Made by a program: the position numbers and the translations under genes
Notes under the pieces: generated by a model
What the model was told of the DNA's origin: nothing
Databases searched by the model: none
Seen by the model: the letters and a program-made list of their open reading frames with translations, nothing else
Assembly: GCA_002869015.1 (NCBI GenBank)
Contig: PKTT01000036.1
Span: 1 to 50,000 of the forward strand
DNA length: 50,000 bases
DNA from: Deltaproteobacteria bacterium
Lineage (GTDB): Bacteria > Desulfobacterota > Deferrisomatia > Deferrisomatales > BM512
Reading direction: 5' to 3'
Shown here: positions 16,548 to 25,183 of the stretch, one piece after another
How the letters are laid out: every line of letters begins with the position of its first letter
Numbering within the stretch: the stretch's first letter is position 1

Positions 16548-18281
16548 ATGAAATCATACTTTCGCGAGATGCCCTCCTTCGGCGCGCCCCTGACGGAGCG
16601 GCAAAAGAGCGATGCAGCGGAATCGGTTGCCTCAATAAAAGAGGTGGAGAGTGTCCTTCTTGAGGCGAGAGAAAAAGTTCGCAAAGCTGGCCTCCCGGAG
16701 GAGAAGCTAAACAAGCGCGGCGAGCTCACCGTCTTCCAGCGCCTAGATTACCTTGTAGACCCCGGCACCTGGTGCGAGCTCAACTCTCTTTTAAACCCCA
16801 TGGACAACAAAGAGGGGACGACCTCTATCGTAAACGGTCTCGGCCGCATCTCCGGGCGCTGGTGCGTAATCATCGGCTTTGACAACAAGGTCCTCGCAGG
16901 CGCCTGGGTCGCGGGGCAGGCGGAGAACGTACTGCGCGCTACCGACATGTCCAAGCGCCTCAACATCCCCCTCGTCTGGCTGGTAAACTGTAGCGGAATA
17001 AAGCTCCCCGACCAGCACCTCTCCTACGCGGGGAGACGCAGCGGCGGCGCGACCTTCTTCCGCCACGCGGAGCTTCAGCAGATGGGCGTCCCCGTCCTCG
17101 CCGCGGTTTACGGCACCAACCCGGCAGGAGGCGGATACCACTCCATCAGCCCATCCCTCATAGTCGCGCATGAGGACGCCAATATGGCGGTGGGCGGCGC
17201 TGGTATAGTCAGCGGGATGAAGCCCAAGGGCTTCTTCGACCTCGAAGGGGCTGAGGGGCTCATCGAAGCGACAAAGAAGTTCAAAGCCTCTCCCCCCGGC
17301 GCGGTGCCTGTGCATCGAGACGTAACGGGGTTTTTCCGCTTCACCTCAAAGACAGAACATGGCGTACTTGATATCATAAAGGACCACGTGCGCGGCATGC
17401 CCGCCTACGACCCTGAGTTCTTCAGGGTGGATATCCCCAAGCCCCCCAAGTTCGATACCGCCGAGCTTAACTCCATCGTCCCCTTCAACCAGAAGCGCAC
17501 CTACAATTTCAGGGATGTCGTCGCCCGTCTGGTCGACGGCTCTGAGCACCATGAATACCGCCCCGATTATGGGCCGGAGATCTATTGCGGGCTGGTCAAA
17601 ATAGATGGCTTTCCGGTTGGCGTCATAGGCAACAATCAGGGCTTTCTAGGCGCTGAGTATCCTAAATATGCGGAGTACATGGGCATAGGCGGCAAGCTCT
17701 ACCGCGAAGGGCTCATCAAGATGAGCGAGTTCGTAACCTTCTGCGGCAGGGATAAGCTCCCGATAATCTGGATTCAGGACACCACGGGAATCGACGTAGG
17801 CGACGACGCGGAAAAAGCGGAGCTCCTCGGCGTGGGCCAATCCCTAATCTACTCCATAGAGCAGACGGAGATACCGCACATGCTGGTAGTTCTCCGTAAG
17901 GGTTCGGCGGCCGCGCACTACGTGATGGGAGGGCCACAGGGCAACAACCACAACTCCTTCACCCTCGGCGTACCCACCACGGAGGTCTATGTCATGCACG
18001 GCGAAACAGCCGCCGCCGCGACCTTTGCAAGAAGGCTGGTAAAGGAGCGCAACGCCGGAAACCCCCTTGAGCCTGTTATTGAGAAGATGAACGCCATGGT
18101 GGAGGAGTATTATGACAACTCCCGCCCCCTCTACTGCGCCAAACATGGCCTAGTGGATGAAATCGTCGCCTTCGATGACCTCAGAAAATATCTAGCCGCG
18201 TTCACTGGGGCGGCCTACCAGAACCCCAAGGCGCTCTGCGCACACCACCAGATGCTCCTGCCCCGCGTCATTCGGGGCTAG
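16548..18281 (+). CDS. Biotin-dependent carboxyltransferase, glutaconyl-CoA decarboxylase alpha-subunit type
   Basis: A 577-aa acyl-CoA carboxyltransferase with N and C crotonase-fold halves. It follows GcdA of glutaconyl-CoA decarboxylase along its whole length (about 587 aa there): NKRGELTVFQRLDYLVDPG, NCSGIKLPDQ, GTNPAGGGYHSISPSLI, GGAGIVSGMKPKG, IWIQDTTGIDVGDDAEKAEL, HYVMGGPQGN and HQMLLPRVIRG. It transfers carboxyl between a 3-enoyl/glutaconyl-type CoA and biotin. It lies 12 bp after the dehydrogenase with a GGGGG ribosome site. No biotin carboxylase, biotin carrier or GcdB membrane subunit is in the window. In this operon it stands where methylcrotonyl-CoA carboxylase beta normally sits. 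Confidence 0.9.
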   Translation: MKSYFREMPSFGAPLTERQKSDAAESVASIKEVESVLLEAREKVRKAGLPEEKLNKRGELTVFQRLDYLVDPGTWCELNSLLNPMDNKEGTTSIVNGLGRISGRWCVIIGFDNKVLAGAWVAGQAENVLRATDMSKRLNIPLVWLVNCSGIKLPDQHLSYAGRRSGGATFFRHAELQQMGVPVLAAVYGTNPAGGGYHSISPSLIVAHEDANMAVGGAGIVSGMKPKGFFDLEGAEGLIEATKKFKASPPGAVPVHRDVTGFFRFTSKTEHGVLDIIKDHVRGMPAYDPEFFRVDIPKPPKFDTAELNSIVPFNQKRTYNFRDVVARLVDGSEHHEYRPDYGPEIYCGLVKIDGFPVGVIGNNQGFLGAEYPKYAEYMGIGGKLYREGLIKMSEFVTFCGRDKLPIIWIQDTTGIDVGDDAEKAELLGVGQSLIYSIEQTEIPHMLVVLRKGSAAAHYVMGGPQGNNHNSFTLGVPTTEVYVMHGETAAAATFARRLVKERNAGNPLEPVIEKMNAMVEEYYDNSRPLYCAKHGLVDEIVAFDDLRKYLAAFTGAAYQNPKALCAHHQMLLPRVIRG

Positions 18282-18304
18282 CGGATTTATAGGGAGAGTA
18301 AAAG

Positions 18305-20254
18305 ATGGCAGATCTGCTCTGGACCCCCTCGGAGGAGAGGGTAAAAAAAGCCAATATGACAGCCCTCATAGAGCGCGTAAATAGAGACAATAGCCTCTCT
18401 CTCGGCGGTTATGACGACCTATACCAGTGGTCAATAGATAACCCTGAAAAGTTCTGGGAGACTATATGGCGTGAGATAGGGATTGTAAGCTCCGCTCCCT
18501 GGGAGTCAATCCTCTCCGAACCCAGGATGCCCGGAGCGAAGTGGTTCACCGGCGCACGCCTTAACTTCGCCGAGAACCTGCTGCGCTACCGCGACGACAA
18601 CACCGCACTCGTATCCGTTCGCGAGGGAGGCGTGGTCGATGGCGAGCTGACTTACGCCGAGCTCTACGACAACGTCTCCAAGCTGGCGAAGTATCTGCGC
18701 GGGGCCGGGGTCACCAAGGGCGACAGGGTAGCCGGGTTCATGCCCAACAGGATGGAGACGGTGGTCGCAATGCTCGCCGCAACCTCCTTAGGAGCGATAT
18801 GGTCCTCCTGCTCACCGGACTTCGGCTTTAAGGGGGTGATGGACCGCTTCGGGCAGATACAGCCCAAGGTGCTCATATCCTGCGACGGCTATTTCTTCAA
18901 GGGCAAAGCGCTTGATTCCCTGGGCCGCGTAAAGGAGGTGGTCACCTCCATTGACTCTATAGAGCGAGTGCTGATAGTGCCCTTCGCCAGCGAGCGCCCA
19001 GAGATATCCGATATCGACAAGGCGGCCCTATGGAGCGACGCGCTGTCCGGTGAGGGTGGTGAAATTGAATTCGCCCAGCTCCCCTTCGACCACCCGCTAT
19101 ACATTATGTACTCCTCCGGCACCACAGGCGTACCGAAGTGTATAGTCCACGGGGCTGGTGGCACCCTCATACAGCAGGTCAAAGAGCACATCTACCACTG
19201 CGATCTAAGACGCGACGACACAATATTCTACTTCACCACCTGCGGTTGGATGATGTGGAACTGGCTCGTCGCCGCCCTCTTCGTGGGAGCCAAGCTGGTC
19301 CTCTTCGACGGCAACCCCGCATACCCCGACGCCGGGGTCCTCTGGAAGACAGCTCAAGAGCTGGGCATCACCCACTTCGGCACCTCCGCGAAATTCATCT
19401 CACTCGTCGAGAAGGAGGGCATGAAGCCTGGAAAAGAGTATGACCTCACCAAGCTAAAAGTGGTGATGTCAACCGGCTCCCCCCTATCCGTCGAGAATTT
19501 TCACTGGGTATATGACGAGATAAAAGAAGACCTCCAGTTAGCATCAATCTCAGGCGGCACCGATATCATAAGCTGCTTCATGCTCGGCTCCCCCATCGAC
19601 CCGGTCTACGCCGGCGAAATTCAAAAGCGAGGGCTCGGGATGAAGGTAGAGGCATGGAACGATGAGGGCAAACCGGTAATCGGGGAGAAAGCGGAGCTCG
19701 TCTGCTCAGCCCCATTCCCCTCAGCGCCGATACATTTCTGGAATGACCCGGACAATGAAAAGTATCTGGACGCTTACTTTAACGACTTCCCCGGAGTCTG
19801 GCGCCACGGCGACTACATCGAGATAACGGAGCGAGGAGGCGTCATCGTCTATGGACGCTCAGACGCGACCCTCAACCCCGGCGGAGTGCGTATCGGCACA
19901 GCGGAGATAGACCGGCAGGTGGAAGCCTTCGAGGAGGTTGTCGACTCCATCGTTGTCGGTCAAAGGGTTGATGACGATGTGCGCGTCATACTCTTTGTCG
20001 TTTTACGGGAGGGCATGACCCTGGATGATGACCTTACCGGGCGGATAAAGAAGCAGATACGCGCCAACACCACCCCGCGCCACGTTCCGGCAGAGGTCAT
20101 ACAGGTGGCTGACATCCCGCGCACCCTCTCCGGCAAGAAGGTTGAGCTCGCCGTGACGAAAACTATCCACGGCGAAGAGGTAAAAAACAAGGACGCGCTC
20201 GCCAATCCGGGAGCCCTCGATTACTTCAAGGACCTGGACGAGCTCAAGGTTTAA
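18305..20254 (+). CDS. aacS: Acetoacetyl-CoA synthetase (acetoacetate-CoA ligase)
   Basis: ATP-dependent activation of acetoacetate to acetoacetyl-CoA. A 649-aa ANL-superfamily enzyme with the AACS-specific N-terminus (LWTPSEERVKKANMTALIE; KWFTGARLNFAENLLR), P-loop YSSGTTGVPKCIVHG, TTCGWMMWNWLV, the GDYIEITERGG adenylation hinge and the C-terminal lysine region TLSGKKVELAV. It lies 23 bp after the carboxyltransferase with AGGGAG. In the leucine pathway it reclaims acetoacetate released by HMG-CoA lyase, so that thiolase can yield two acetyl-CoA. It has no 3-oxoacid CoA-transferase alternative nearby. Confidence 0.94.
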   Translation: MADLLWTPSEERVKKANMTALIERVNRDNSLSLGGYDDLYQWSIDNPEKFWETIWREIGIVSSAPWESILSEPRMPGAKWFTGARLNFAENLLRYRDDNTALVSVREGGVVDGELTYAELYDNVSKLAKYLRGAGVTKGDRVAGFMPNRMETVVAMLAATSLGAIWSSCSPDFGFKGVMDRFGQIQPKVLISCDGYFFKGKALDSLGRVKEVVTSIDSIERVLIVPFASERPEISDIDKAALWSDALSGEGGEIEFAQLPFDHPLYIMYSSGTTGVPKCIVHGAGGTLIQQVKEHIYHCDLRRDDTIFYFTTCGWMMWNWLVAALFVGAKLVLFDGNPAYPDAGVLWKTAQELGITHFGTSAKFISLVEKEGMKPGKEYDLTKLKVVMSTGSPLSVENFHWVYDEIKEDLQLASISGGTDIISCFMLGSPIDPVYAGEIQKRGLGMKVEAWNDEGKPVIGEKAELVCSAPFPSAPIHFWNDPDNEKYLDAYFNDFPGVWRHGDYIEITERGGVIVYGRSDATLNPGGVRIGTAEIDRQVEAFEEVVDSIVVGQRVDDDVRVILFVVLREGMTLDDDLTGRIKKQIRANTTPRHVPAEVIQVADIPRTLSGKKVELAVTKTIHGEEVKNKDALANPGALDYFKDLDELKV

Positions 20255-20266
20255 AGGAGCATAGCT

Positions 20267-21046
20267 ATGGGCAACACTTTGCTGGTGGAGCGCGAGGGCG
20301 GCGTGGTTACGCTGACGATGAACCGCCCCGAAAAGATGAACTCATTTTCGTTGGAGCTGTTAAAGGAGTTTGGGGATGTATTAGGAGAGCTAGCCTACGA
20401 CTCCTCGCTTCAATGCGTAATAATCACCGGCGCAGGGGAGAAAGCCTTCTGCGCAGGGGCAGATCTGGCCGAACGCGCTACGATGAATGAAACCGAGGTT
20501 AAAAAGACGGTAGCCACCATACGCCGGACTATGGACCTCGTGGAGAATCTGCCCGCGCCGACGATAGCGGCGATAAACGGCTTCGCCTTCGGCGGAGGGC
20601 TTGAGATAGCGCTAGCGTGCGATATACGGCTCATCTCGGAGAACGCAAAGGTCGGGCTCACGGAGACCAGCCTCGCGATCATTCCCGGCGCTGGAGGCAC
20701 CCAGCGCCTTCCCCGAATCATCGGCAAGGCCAAGGCGAAGGAGCTCATCTTTACGGCGAGGCGCATCTCCGGCGATGATGCTGTAGAAGTAGGTCTCGCC
20801 TCCAAGTGCGTACCACAGGAACAGTTGCTGGATGAGGCGCGCTCCTTCGCCGCTGAAATAGCAAAAAACGGCCCCGTAGCGCTTAGGATGGCAAAACGCG
20901 CAATTGACAAGGGGATGGAGATGGACCTCGCCAGCGGCCTCGCCTTTGAGTCGAGCTGTTATGAAATCATCGTCCCCACAGAGGACAGGGTTGAGGGGCT
21001 CAAGGCATTTAAAGAGAAGCGGCCGCCGGTCTACAAGGGCCGCTAA
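20267..21046 (+). CDS. liuC: Methylglutaconyl-CoA hydratase (LiuC/AUH-like enoyl-CoA hydratase)
   Basis: A 259-aa crotonase-fold hydratase converting 3-methylglutaconyl-CoA to HMG-CoA. It resembles human AUH at the specific stretches FCAGADLAERATMNETEV, LACDIRLISENAKVGL, TSLAIIPGAGGTQRLPR and the end KAFKEKRPPVYKGR. The oxyanion-hole GAD and FGGGLE are present, as are the catalytic glutamates in GGGLEIA and ETSLAIIPG. The gene lies 12 bp after aacS with AAAGGAG. Its presence with HMG-CoA lyase is the strongest evidence that this operon degrades leucine or isovalerate and not only glutarate. Confidence 0.9.
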   Translation: MGNTLLVEREGGVVTLTMNRPEKMNSFSLELLKEFGDVLGELAYDSSLQCVIITGAGEKAFCAGADLAERATMNETEVKKTVATIRRTMDLVENLPAPTIAAINGFAFGGGLEIALACDIRLISENAKVGLTETSLAIIPGAGGTQRLPRIIGKAKAKELIFTARRISGDDAVEVGLASKCVPQEQLLDEARSFAAEIAKNGPVALRMAKRAIDKGMEMDLASGLAFESSCYEIIVPTEDRVEGLKAFKEKRPPVYKGR

Positions 21047-21062
21047 ATACATAATATTGCTA

Positions 21063-21095
21063 TTGACTTGAACCTCCCAGAGGGTATTCTGGAGG
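21063..21095 (+). promoter_or_regulatory. Possible promoter/operator of the XRE-cupin regulator
   Basis: TTGACT (21063-21068) and TATTCT (21085-21090) are 16 bp apart. An imperfect palindrome overlaps it: CCTCCCAGA at 21073-21081 against TTCTGGAGG at 21087-21095. The position directly before the helix-turn-helix gene suggests autoregulation. Confidence 0.4.
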
Positions 21096-21126
21096 CAAGC
21101 TGTAAATTAATCAAAAGGAGCACAAG

Positions 21127-21696
21127 ATGAATGTAGGCGTCCGAATCAGGAGGATGAGAGAAGCGCAGGACTTGTCAATAGAGCAGGTGGCGGAGATCAC
21201 CGGCCTTGACGCATCCTACATAGAGGCCATTGAACGCGGTGATGAAATACCCCCCATCGGCGTTGTGATAAAGACTTCACGCGCCCTGGGCTCACGCATG
21301 GGCCAGATAATACATGGCGGCGGCCCCAGCCCCGACATCTTCTCCATCTGCAAAGAGGGGATCGAGATGGAGCATGACCGCACCGGGCGCGATATCCGCC
21401 CGAGGCAGGGGTACTCCTATAAGAGCCTCCTCTCGGAGAACATCAGGGGGCAAGCGATGGAGCCCTTCCTCGTCACCTTCAACTCTGAAGCTGCGGAGAC
21501 GGTGCAGCCGATGAGCCATGAGGGCGAGGAATTTATCTACCTGCTCTCCGGTACCCTTGAGCTGGTCTACGACGACGATATCTACACCTTAAACGCCGGT
21601 GAGTCCGCCTATATCGACTCCTCAAGGCCCCACGCCTTCAAGGGCAAGGGCGAGCCGAGCCCCACCGCCATCGCGGTTATCTCCTCCAAAAGTTGA
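21127..21696 (+). CDS. XRE-family transcriptional regulator with cupin domain
   Basis: A 189-aa protein with an N-terminal HTH_3 domain (residues 4-60; IRRMREAQDLSIEQVAEITG, YIEAIERG) and a C-terminal cupin (about 110-185; SHEGEEFIYLLSGTLELVYD, LNAGESAYIDSSRPHAFKGKG). This class senses small metabolites through the cupin and often controls acyl-CoA or amino-acid catabolism. It is the last gene on the plus strand of the leucine cluster, 80 bp after liuC with its own possible promoter and a terminator behind. The targets are unknown; the leucine operon or the adjacent butyryl-CoA operon are natural candidates. Confidence 0.9.
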   Translation: MNVGVRIRRMREAQDLSIEQVAEITGLDASYIEAIERGDEIPPIGVVIKTSRALGSRMGQIIHGGGPSPDIFSICKEGIEMEHDRTGRDIRPRQGYSYKSLLSENIRGQAMEPFLVTFNSEAAETVQPMSHEGEEFIYLLSGTLELVYDDDIYTLNAGESAYIDSSRPHAFKGKGEPSPTAIAVISSKS

Positions 21697-21720
21697 TAAT
21701 TAATCCGATCTAATAAATTA

Positions 21721-21748
21721 GGGGCTGCACAACCGTGCAGCCCCTTTT
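21721..21748. terminator. Bidirectional terminator between convergent operons
   Basis: A perfect 10-bp stem GGGGCTGCAC-AACC-GTGCAGCCCC (21721-21744) is followed by TTTT rightwards and by TAATTTATTA leftwards. It separates the plus-strand leucine operon from the minus-strand butyryl-CoA operon, whose last gene ends at 21783. Confidence 0.88.
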
Positions 21749-21782
21749 CCATTACACTTGATACTTTAGTTAAAAGGGCGCT

Positions 21783-22919
21783 CTAGATCACCCCCATCGA
21801 GCGGGCGATGATCAGATTCATCACCTCGGTGGTGCCGCCGAAGATTGAAAATATCCTGATATCCCGTGCAAAGCGGCAGATGGGGTACTCCTCCATATAG
21901 CCGTAGCCGCCGTGAAGCTGTACGCAATCGTAGGCGACGCGGTTAGCCATCTCCGCCACCCAAGACTTCGCCATTGAGACCTCGGTGACGATATTGTCGC
22001 CCTTCATGTGCCTGAAGACCAGGCTGTCGAGGTATGCGCGGCCTATATTTATCTCCGTCGCCATCTTGGCTATCTTGAAGGCGTTGTGCTGCATTGAGGC
22101 TACAGACTGCCCGAAGGCCTTGCGCTCCTGGGCGTACTTGACCGTCATCTCCAGCATCTTCTCGCTCATCGCCTGCGCCTGAATGGTCAAGACGATGCGC
22201 TCCTGCTGGAGCTTATTCATAAGGTACTTAAAGCCCTTCCCGCGCTCTCCGAGGATCATCTTTGCGGGGATTCTGCACTCATCGAGAATAATCTCGGCTG
22301 TATCCTGGCTGTGGAGCCCCATCTTGGAGAAACTGGAGCCGACACGGTAGCCGGGCGCGGTGGAGGGAACGAGGAAGAGTGATATGGCGGAGGAGTCCTT
22401 AACGCCGCGCTCGGTCTTCGCCGCGACGATGGTGAGGTCCGCTGTGCCGCCGTTGGAGATAAAGGTCTTGGTGCCGTTAAGCACCCATTCGTCGCCGTCA
22501 AGCTCCGCGCGGCACTTAAGCGAGGCGAGGTCGGAGCCTGCGTTTGGTTCGCTCATGGCAACCGCGAGGATGCACTCCCCGGAGGCGGCCTTTGGGAGCC
22601 ACTCAGCCTTCTGCTCCTCCGAGCCGTAGGTCATTATGTAAGGCGCCACAATCTCGCTGTGCAGCGGCGCGAAGAACCCCACCGCGCCTGCGTGGCATAT
22701 CTCGTCCATTATTATGACTGAATACAAGAAGTCGGCTGCATAGCCGCCATACTTCTCCGGCAGCCACGGCAAGAGAAAGCCATACTCCCCCATGGCGAGC
22801 CACGCGTCGCGGGAGACCTCTCCGGCCTCCTCCCACGCATCGACATTGGGGGTTATATGTTCAGCTACGAAACGCTTGAACGCTTCACGAAATATGTGGT
22901 GTTCCTGTTTGTATAGCAT
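21783..22919 (-). CDS. Acyl-CoA dehydrogenase with isovaleryl/long-chain type active site
   Basis: A 378-aa acyl-CoA dehydrogenase (MSEPNAGSDLASL, GGYGYMEEYPICRFARD). The usual catalytic Glu near the C-terminus is replaced (IFGGTTEVM). A Glu lies in the alternative helix-G position (Glu240 in NKLQQERIVL), the arrangement known from isovaleryl-CoA dehydrogenase (Glu254) and LCAD (Glu261). It therefore probably uses a branched or long substrate and could supply the isovaleryl-CoA or isobutyryl-CoA step. It is the most distal gene of the minus-strand cluster, but a 187-bp gap (22920-23106) before it may contain its own promoter (TTGTTT-N16-TATAAA on the minus strand, about 23084-23057). Confidence 0.9.
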   Translation of the reverse strand: MLYKQEHHIFREAFKRFVAEHITPNVDAWEEAGEVSRDAWLAMGEYGFLLPWLPEKYGGYAADFLYSVIIMDEICHAGAVGFFAPLHSEIVAPYIMTYGSEEQKAEWLPKAASGECILAVAMSEPNAGSDLASLKCRAELDGDEWVLNGTKTFISNGGTADLTIVAAKTERGVKDSSAISLFLVPSTAPGYRVGSSFSKMGLHSQDTAEIILDECRIPAKMILGERGKGFKYLMNKLQQERIVLTIQAQAMSEKMLEMTVKYAQERKAFGQSVASMQHNAFKIAKMATEINIGRAYLDSLVFRHMKGDNIVTEVSMAKSWVAEMANRVAYDCVQLHGGYGYMEEYPICRFARDIRIFSIFGGTTEVMNLIIARSMGVI

Positions 22920-23106
22920 TGTCGTAGCGGCCTCCGGTCGCTGCGTATCAGCTTACCAAAAGAATGCGCCGGGTAAAATTTAACGCCATCAAAACGCATG
23001 CACCCGGAGCTATTTCACACCACCCTATTTTTACTTTTTTAGCGCATCATTACAAGCATTTATAGCTGTTTGACGCGGCTAAACAAAGAGCGTATCAGCC
23101 CACCTC

Positions 23107-23484
23107 CTACTTTAGCACCTTCAGGATATCTTCAAGGGGAGTGCCAGGCCTAAAGAGCGCCTTGACCCCCTGCGCAAGTAACGGCGGAATATCCTCCTCC
23201 GGTATGGTCCCCCCGCCAAAGAGAAGAACGTCCTCCATCCCCTTCTCCCGCATCTGCCTTGCCACTTCGGGGAATACGTAATTATGGGAGCCGGAGAGCA
23301 CTGAGATGCCGACCGCGTCCACAGCCTCCTGCAAAGCGGCGGTCACAATCTGCTCGGGAGACTGGTTGAGGCCTGTGTAGATGACCTCGTAGCCCTGCTC
23401 CTGAAGGTACTTCGCAATAATCTTTGCGCCCCTGTCGTGGCCGTCGAGGCCGGGCTTCGCTATGAGAACTCTATATTTTTTCAA
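23107..23484 (-). CDS. B12-binding small subunit of isobutyryl-CoA mutase (IcmB-like)
   Basis: A 125-aa cobalamin-binding domain with the base-off/His-on signature: Asp14, His16 and Gly19 in [10 protein letters not shown], then ISVLSGSHN and [12 protein letters not shown]. His16 is the lower axial ligand of adenosylcobalamin. The size matches separate IcmB subunits (about 136 aa), not the fused mutases. The start codon is TTG at 23484 with GAGG 5-6 nt upstream. It lies 23 bp after the catalytic subunit gene, so the two form one enzyme. No MeaB/IcmF-type G-protein chaperone gene is seen nearby. Confidence 0.9.
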   Translation of the reverse strand: MKKYRVLIAKPGLDGHDRGAKIIAKYLQEQGYEVIYTGLNQSPEQIVTAALQEAVDAVGISVLSGSHNYVFPEVARQMREKGMEDVLLFGGGTIPEEDIPPLLAQGVKALFRPGTPLEDILKVLK

Positions 23485-23507
23485 GTGAACCTCACTCGCC
23501 GGTCGCG

Positions 23508-25103
23508 TTAAAAGGTGCCAGGGTCAGTGTAGGAGCCGAAGACATCGACGAGGGCTTCGCAGACCTCCCCCAAAAGCGCGTACTCGCGCACCGCCTCTAT
23601 GATGGGCTCCATTGCGTTGGAGGATTCGTCCCGGGCGGCATCGCGCACCCGCTCCAGCGCGGCAGCGACCTTCTCATTATCCCGGTTCTTCTTAGTCTCC
23701 TCAATGCGCGCGAGCTGCGTCTTCTCAACGGATTCGTCAATTTTGAGGAGGTTTAGGGGCGGCTCCTTCTCGGCGATATATTTATTTACACCGACAATAA
23801 CCTGCTCCCCGGACTCTACGGCCTTTTGGAAGTCCATCGAGGCCTTCATTATCTCCGACTGCGGGAATCCGGCCTCCACCGCGTTGATCATACCCCCAAG
23901 CTCTTCAATCTTCTCTATGTAGCGGAGCGCCTGCCGCTCCATCTCATCCGTCATAGACTCAACGAAGTAGGAGCCGGCGAGGGGGTCTACGGTATTGGCT
24001 ACCCCTGTTTCATGGGCGATTATTTGCTGGGTTCTAAGGGCGACGGTGACCGCCTCCTCGGTGGGCAGCGCCTCCGCCTCGTCAAAGGAGTTGGTATGGA
24101 GCGATTGGGTACCGCCAAGCACCGCAGAGAGCGCCTCATAAGCGGTACGCACTATGTTGTTAAGGGGCTGCTGCGCGGTAAGGCTGACCCCGGCTGTCTG
24201 CGTATGAAACCTAAGCCACATGCTCTTGGGGTTCTTCGCCCCGAAGCGCTCCTTCATGAAGCGAGCCCACATTCTGCGCGCTGCCCTAAACTTCGCTATC
24301 TCCTCGAAGAAGTCCATGTGCGCGTCGAAAAAGAAGCTGAGGTGCGGCGCGAAGTCGTCAACGTCTATCCCTCTCTCCACTGCGGCCTCAACATAAGCGA
24401 GGCCGTCCGCGAGGGTGAAGGCAAGCTCCTGCTGAGCCGTGGACCCCGCTTCCCTTATGTGATAGCCGGAGATTGAGACAGGATGCCACTTCGGCACGTT
24501 TTTCAGGCAGAACTCCATCGTATCGACAAGCAGCCGCACAGACTGACGGGGAGGCCATACGTATGATTTTTGCGCGAAAAATTCCTTTAGTGGGTCATTC
24601 TGGACTGTTCCGCCGACCTTCTCCCAGCTGACGCCCTGCTTCTCCGCCACAGTTAGGTACATGGCGAGAAGGATCGGAGCCGGGTGGTTCACCGTCATCG
24701 AGGTGGTGACCTTGTCCAGTGGGATGCCGTCGAAGAGCAGCTCCATGTCGCGCAAGCTATCTATTGCGACACCGCACTTTCCAATCTCACCCCTGGAGAG
24801 GGGGTGGTCGGAGTTTACGCCTTTGAGGGTCGGAAAGTGGAAGGCTACGGAGAGCCCCGTCTGTCCATTGGCGAGGAGGTACTTGTAGCGATTGTTCGTC
24901 TCTTCAGCGGTGCCAAAACCGCTGAATTGGCGCATCGTCCAGAGCCGCCCCCGGTACATATTCTTCTGAACGCCGCGTGTGAAGGGAAATTCGCCGGGGT
25001 AGCCTAGATCTCGCTCGTAGTCGAGCCCCCGAACGTCGGGCGGAGAGTAAACCTCTCCTATGGGAATCCCAGAGAGGGATTCGTACTTTTTTTCCTTAGG
25101 CAT
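23508..25103 (-). CDS. Isobutyryl-CoA mutase large subunit (IcmA-like)
   Basis: A 531-aa catalytic TIM barrel of the methylmalonyl-CoA mutase family, without B12 domain. Substrate-site residues identify the type. Tyr89 of methylmalonyl-CoA mutase is Phe60 here ([10 protein letters not shown]) and Arg207 is Gln178 ([11 protein letters not shown]). This is the Phe/Gln pair of isobutyryl-CoA mutase, with the same spacing of 118 residues; His244 is kept as His215 (SGYHIREAG). 2-Hydroxyisobutyryl-CoA mutase would have Ile instead of Phe. It interconverts isobutyryl-CoA and n-butyryl-CoA. It sits in an operon for n-butyryl-CoA oxidation, which fits perfectly. GAGGAGAGG precedes the ATG. Confidence 0.9.
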   Translation of the reverse strand: MPKEKKYESLSGIPIGEVYSPPDVRGLDYERDLGYPGEFPFTRGVQKNMYRGRLWTMRQFSGFGTAEETNNRYKYLLANGQTGLSVAFHFPTLKGVNSDHPLSRGEIGKCGVAIDSLRDMELLFDGIPLDKVTTSMTVNHPAPILLAMYLTVAEKQGVSWEKVGGTVQNDPLKEFFAQKSYVWPPRQSVRLLVDTMEFCLKNVPKWHPVSISGYHIREAGSTAQQELAFTLADGLAYVEAAVERGIDVDDFAPHLSFFFDAHMDFFEEIAKFRAARRMWARFMKERFGAKNPKSMWLRFHTQTAGVSLTAQQPLNNIVRTAYEALSAVLGGTQSLHTNSFDEAEALPTEEAVTVALRTQQIIAHETGVANTVDPLAGSYFVESMTDEMERQALRYIEKIEELGGMINAVEAGFPQSEIMKASMDFQKAVESGEQVIVGVNKYIAEKEPPLNLLKIDESVEKTQLARIEETKKNRDNEKVAAALERVRDAARDESSNAMEPIIEAVREYALLGEVCEALVDVFGSYTDPGTF

Positions 25104-25183
25104 GATATGCCTCTCCTCAGGTTCGGCCGACGCGCTTTTGGAGGGTCGCTCCCGTTTTCAGCCGCCGGTCGGTTATCCGTGGG

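Noticed and set aside
16548-18281. Methylcrotonyl-CoA or propionyl-CoA carboxylase beta subunit
   Set aside because: The sequence follows GcdA motifs over its whole length and not those of MccB/PccB, although it may do an equivalent job.
15381-18281. A pure glutarate pathway (non-decarboxylating glutaryl-CoA dehydrogenase plus glutaconyl-CoA decarboxylase)
   Set aside because: The linked methylglutaconyl-CoA hydratase, HMG-CoA lyase and acetoacetyl-CoA synthetase point to leucine. A dual role is not excluded.
23508-25103. Methylmalonyl-CoA mutase
   Set aside because: The substrate carboxylate-binding Tyr and Arg are Phe60 and Gln178 here.
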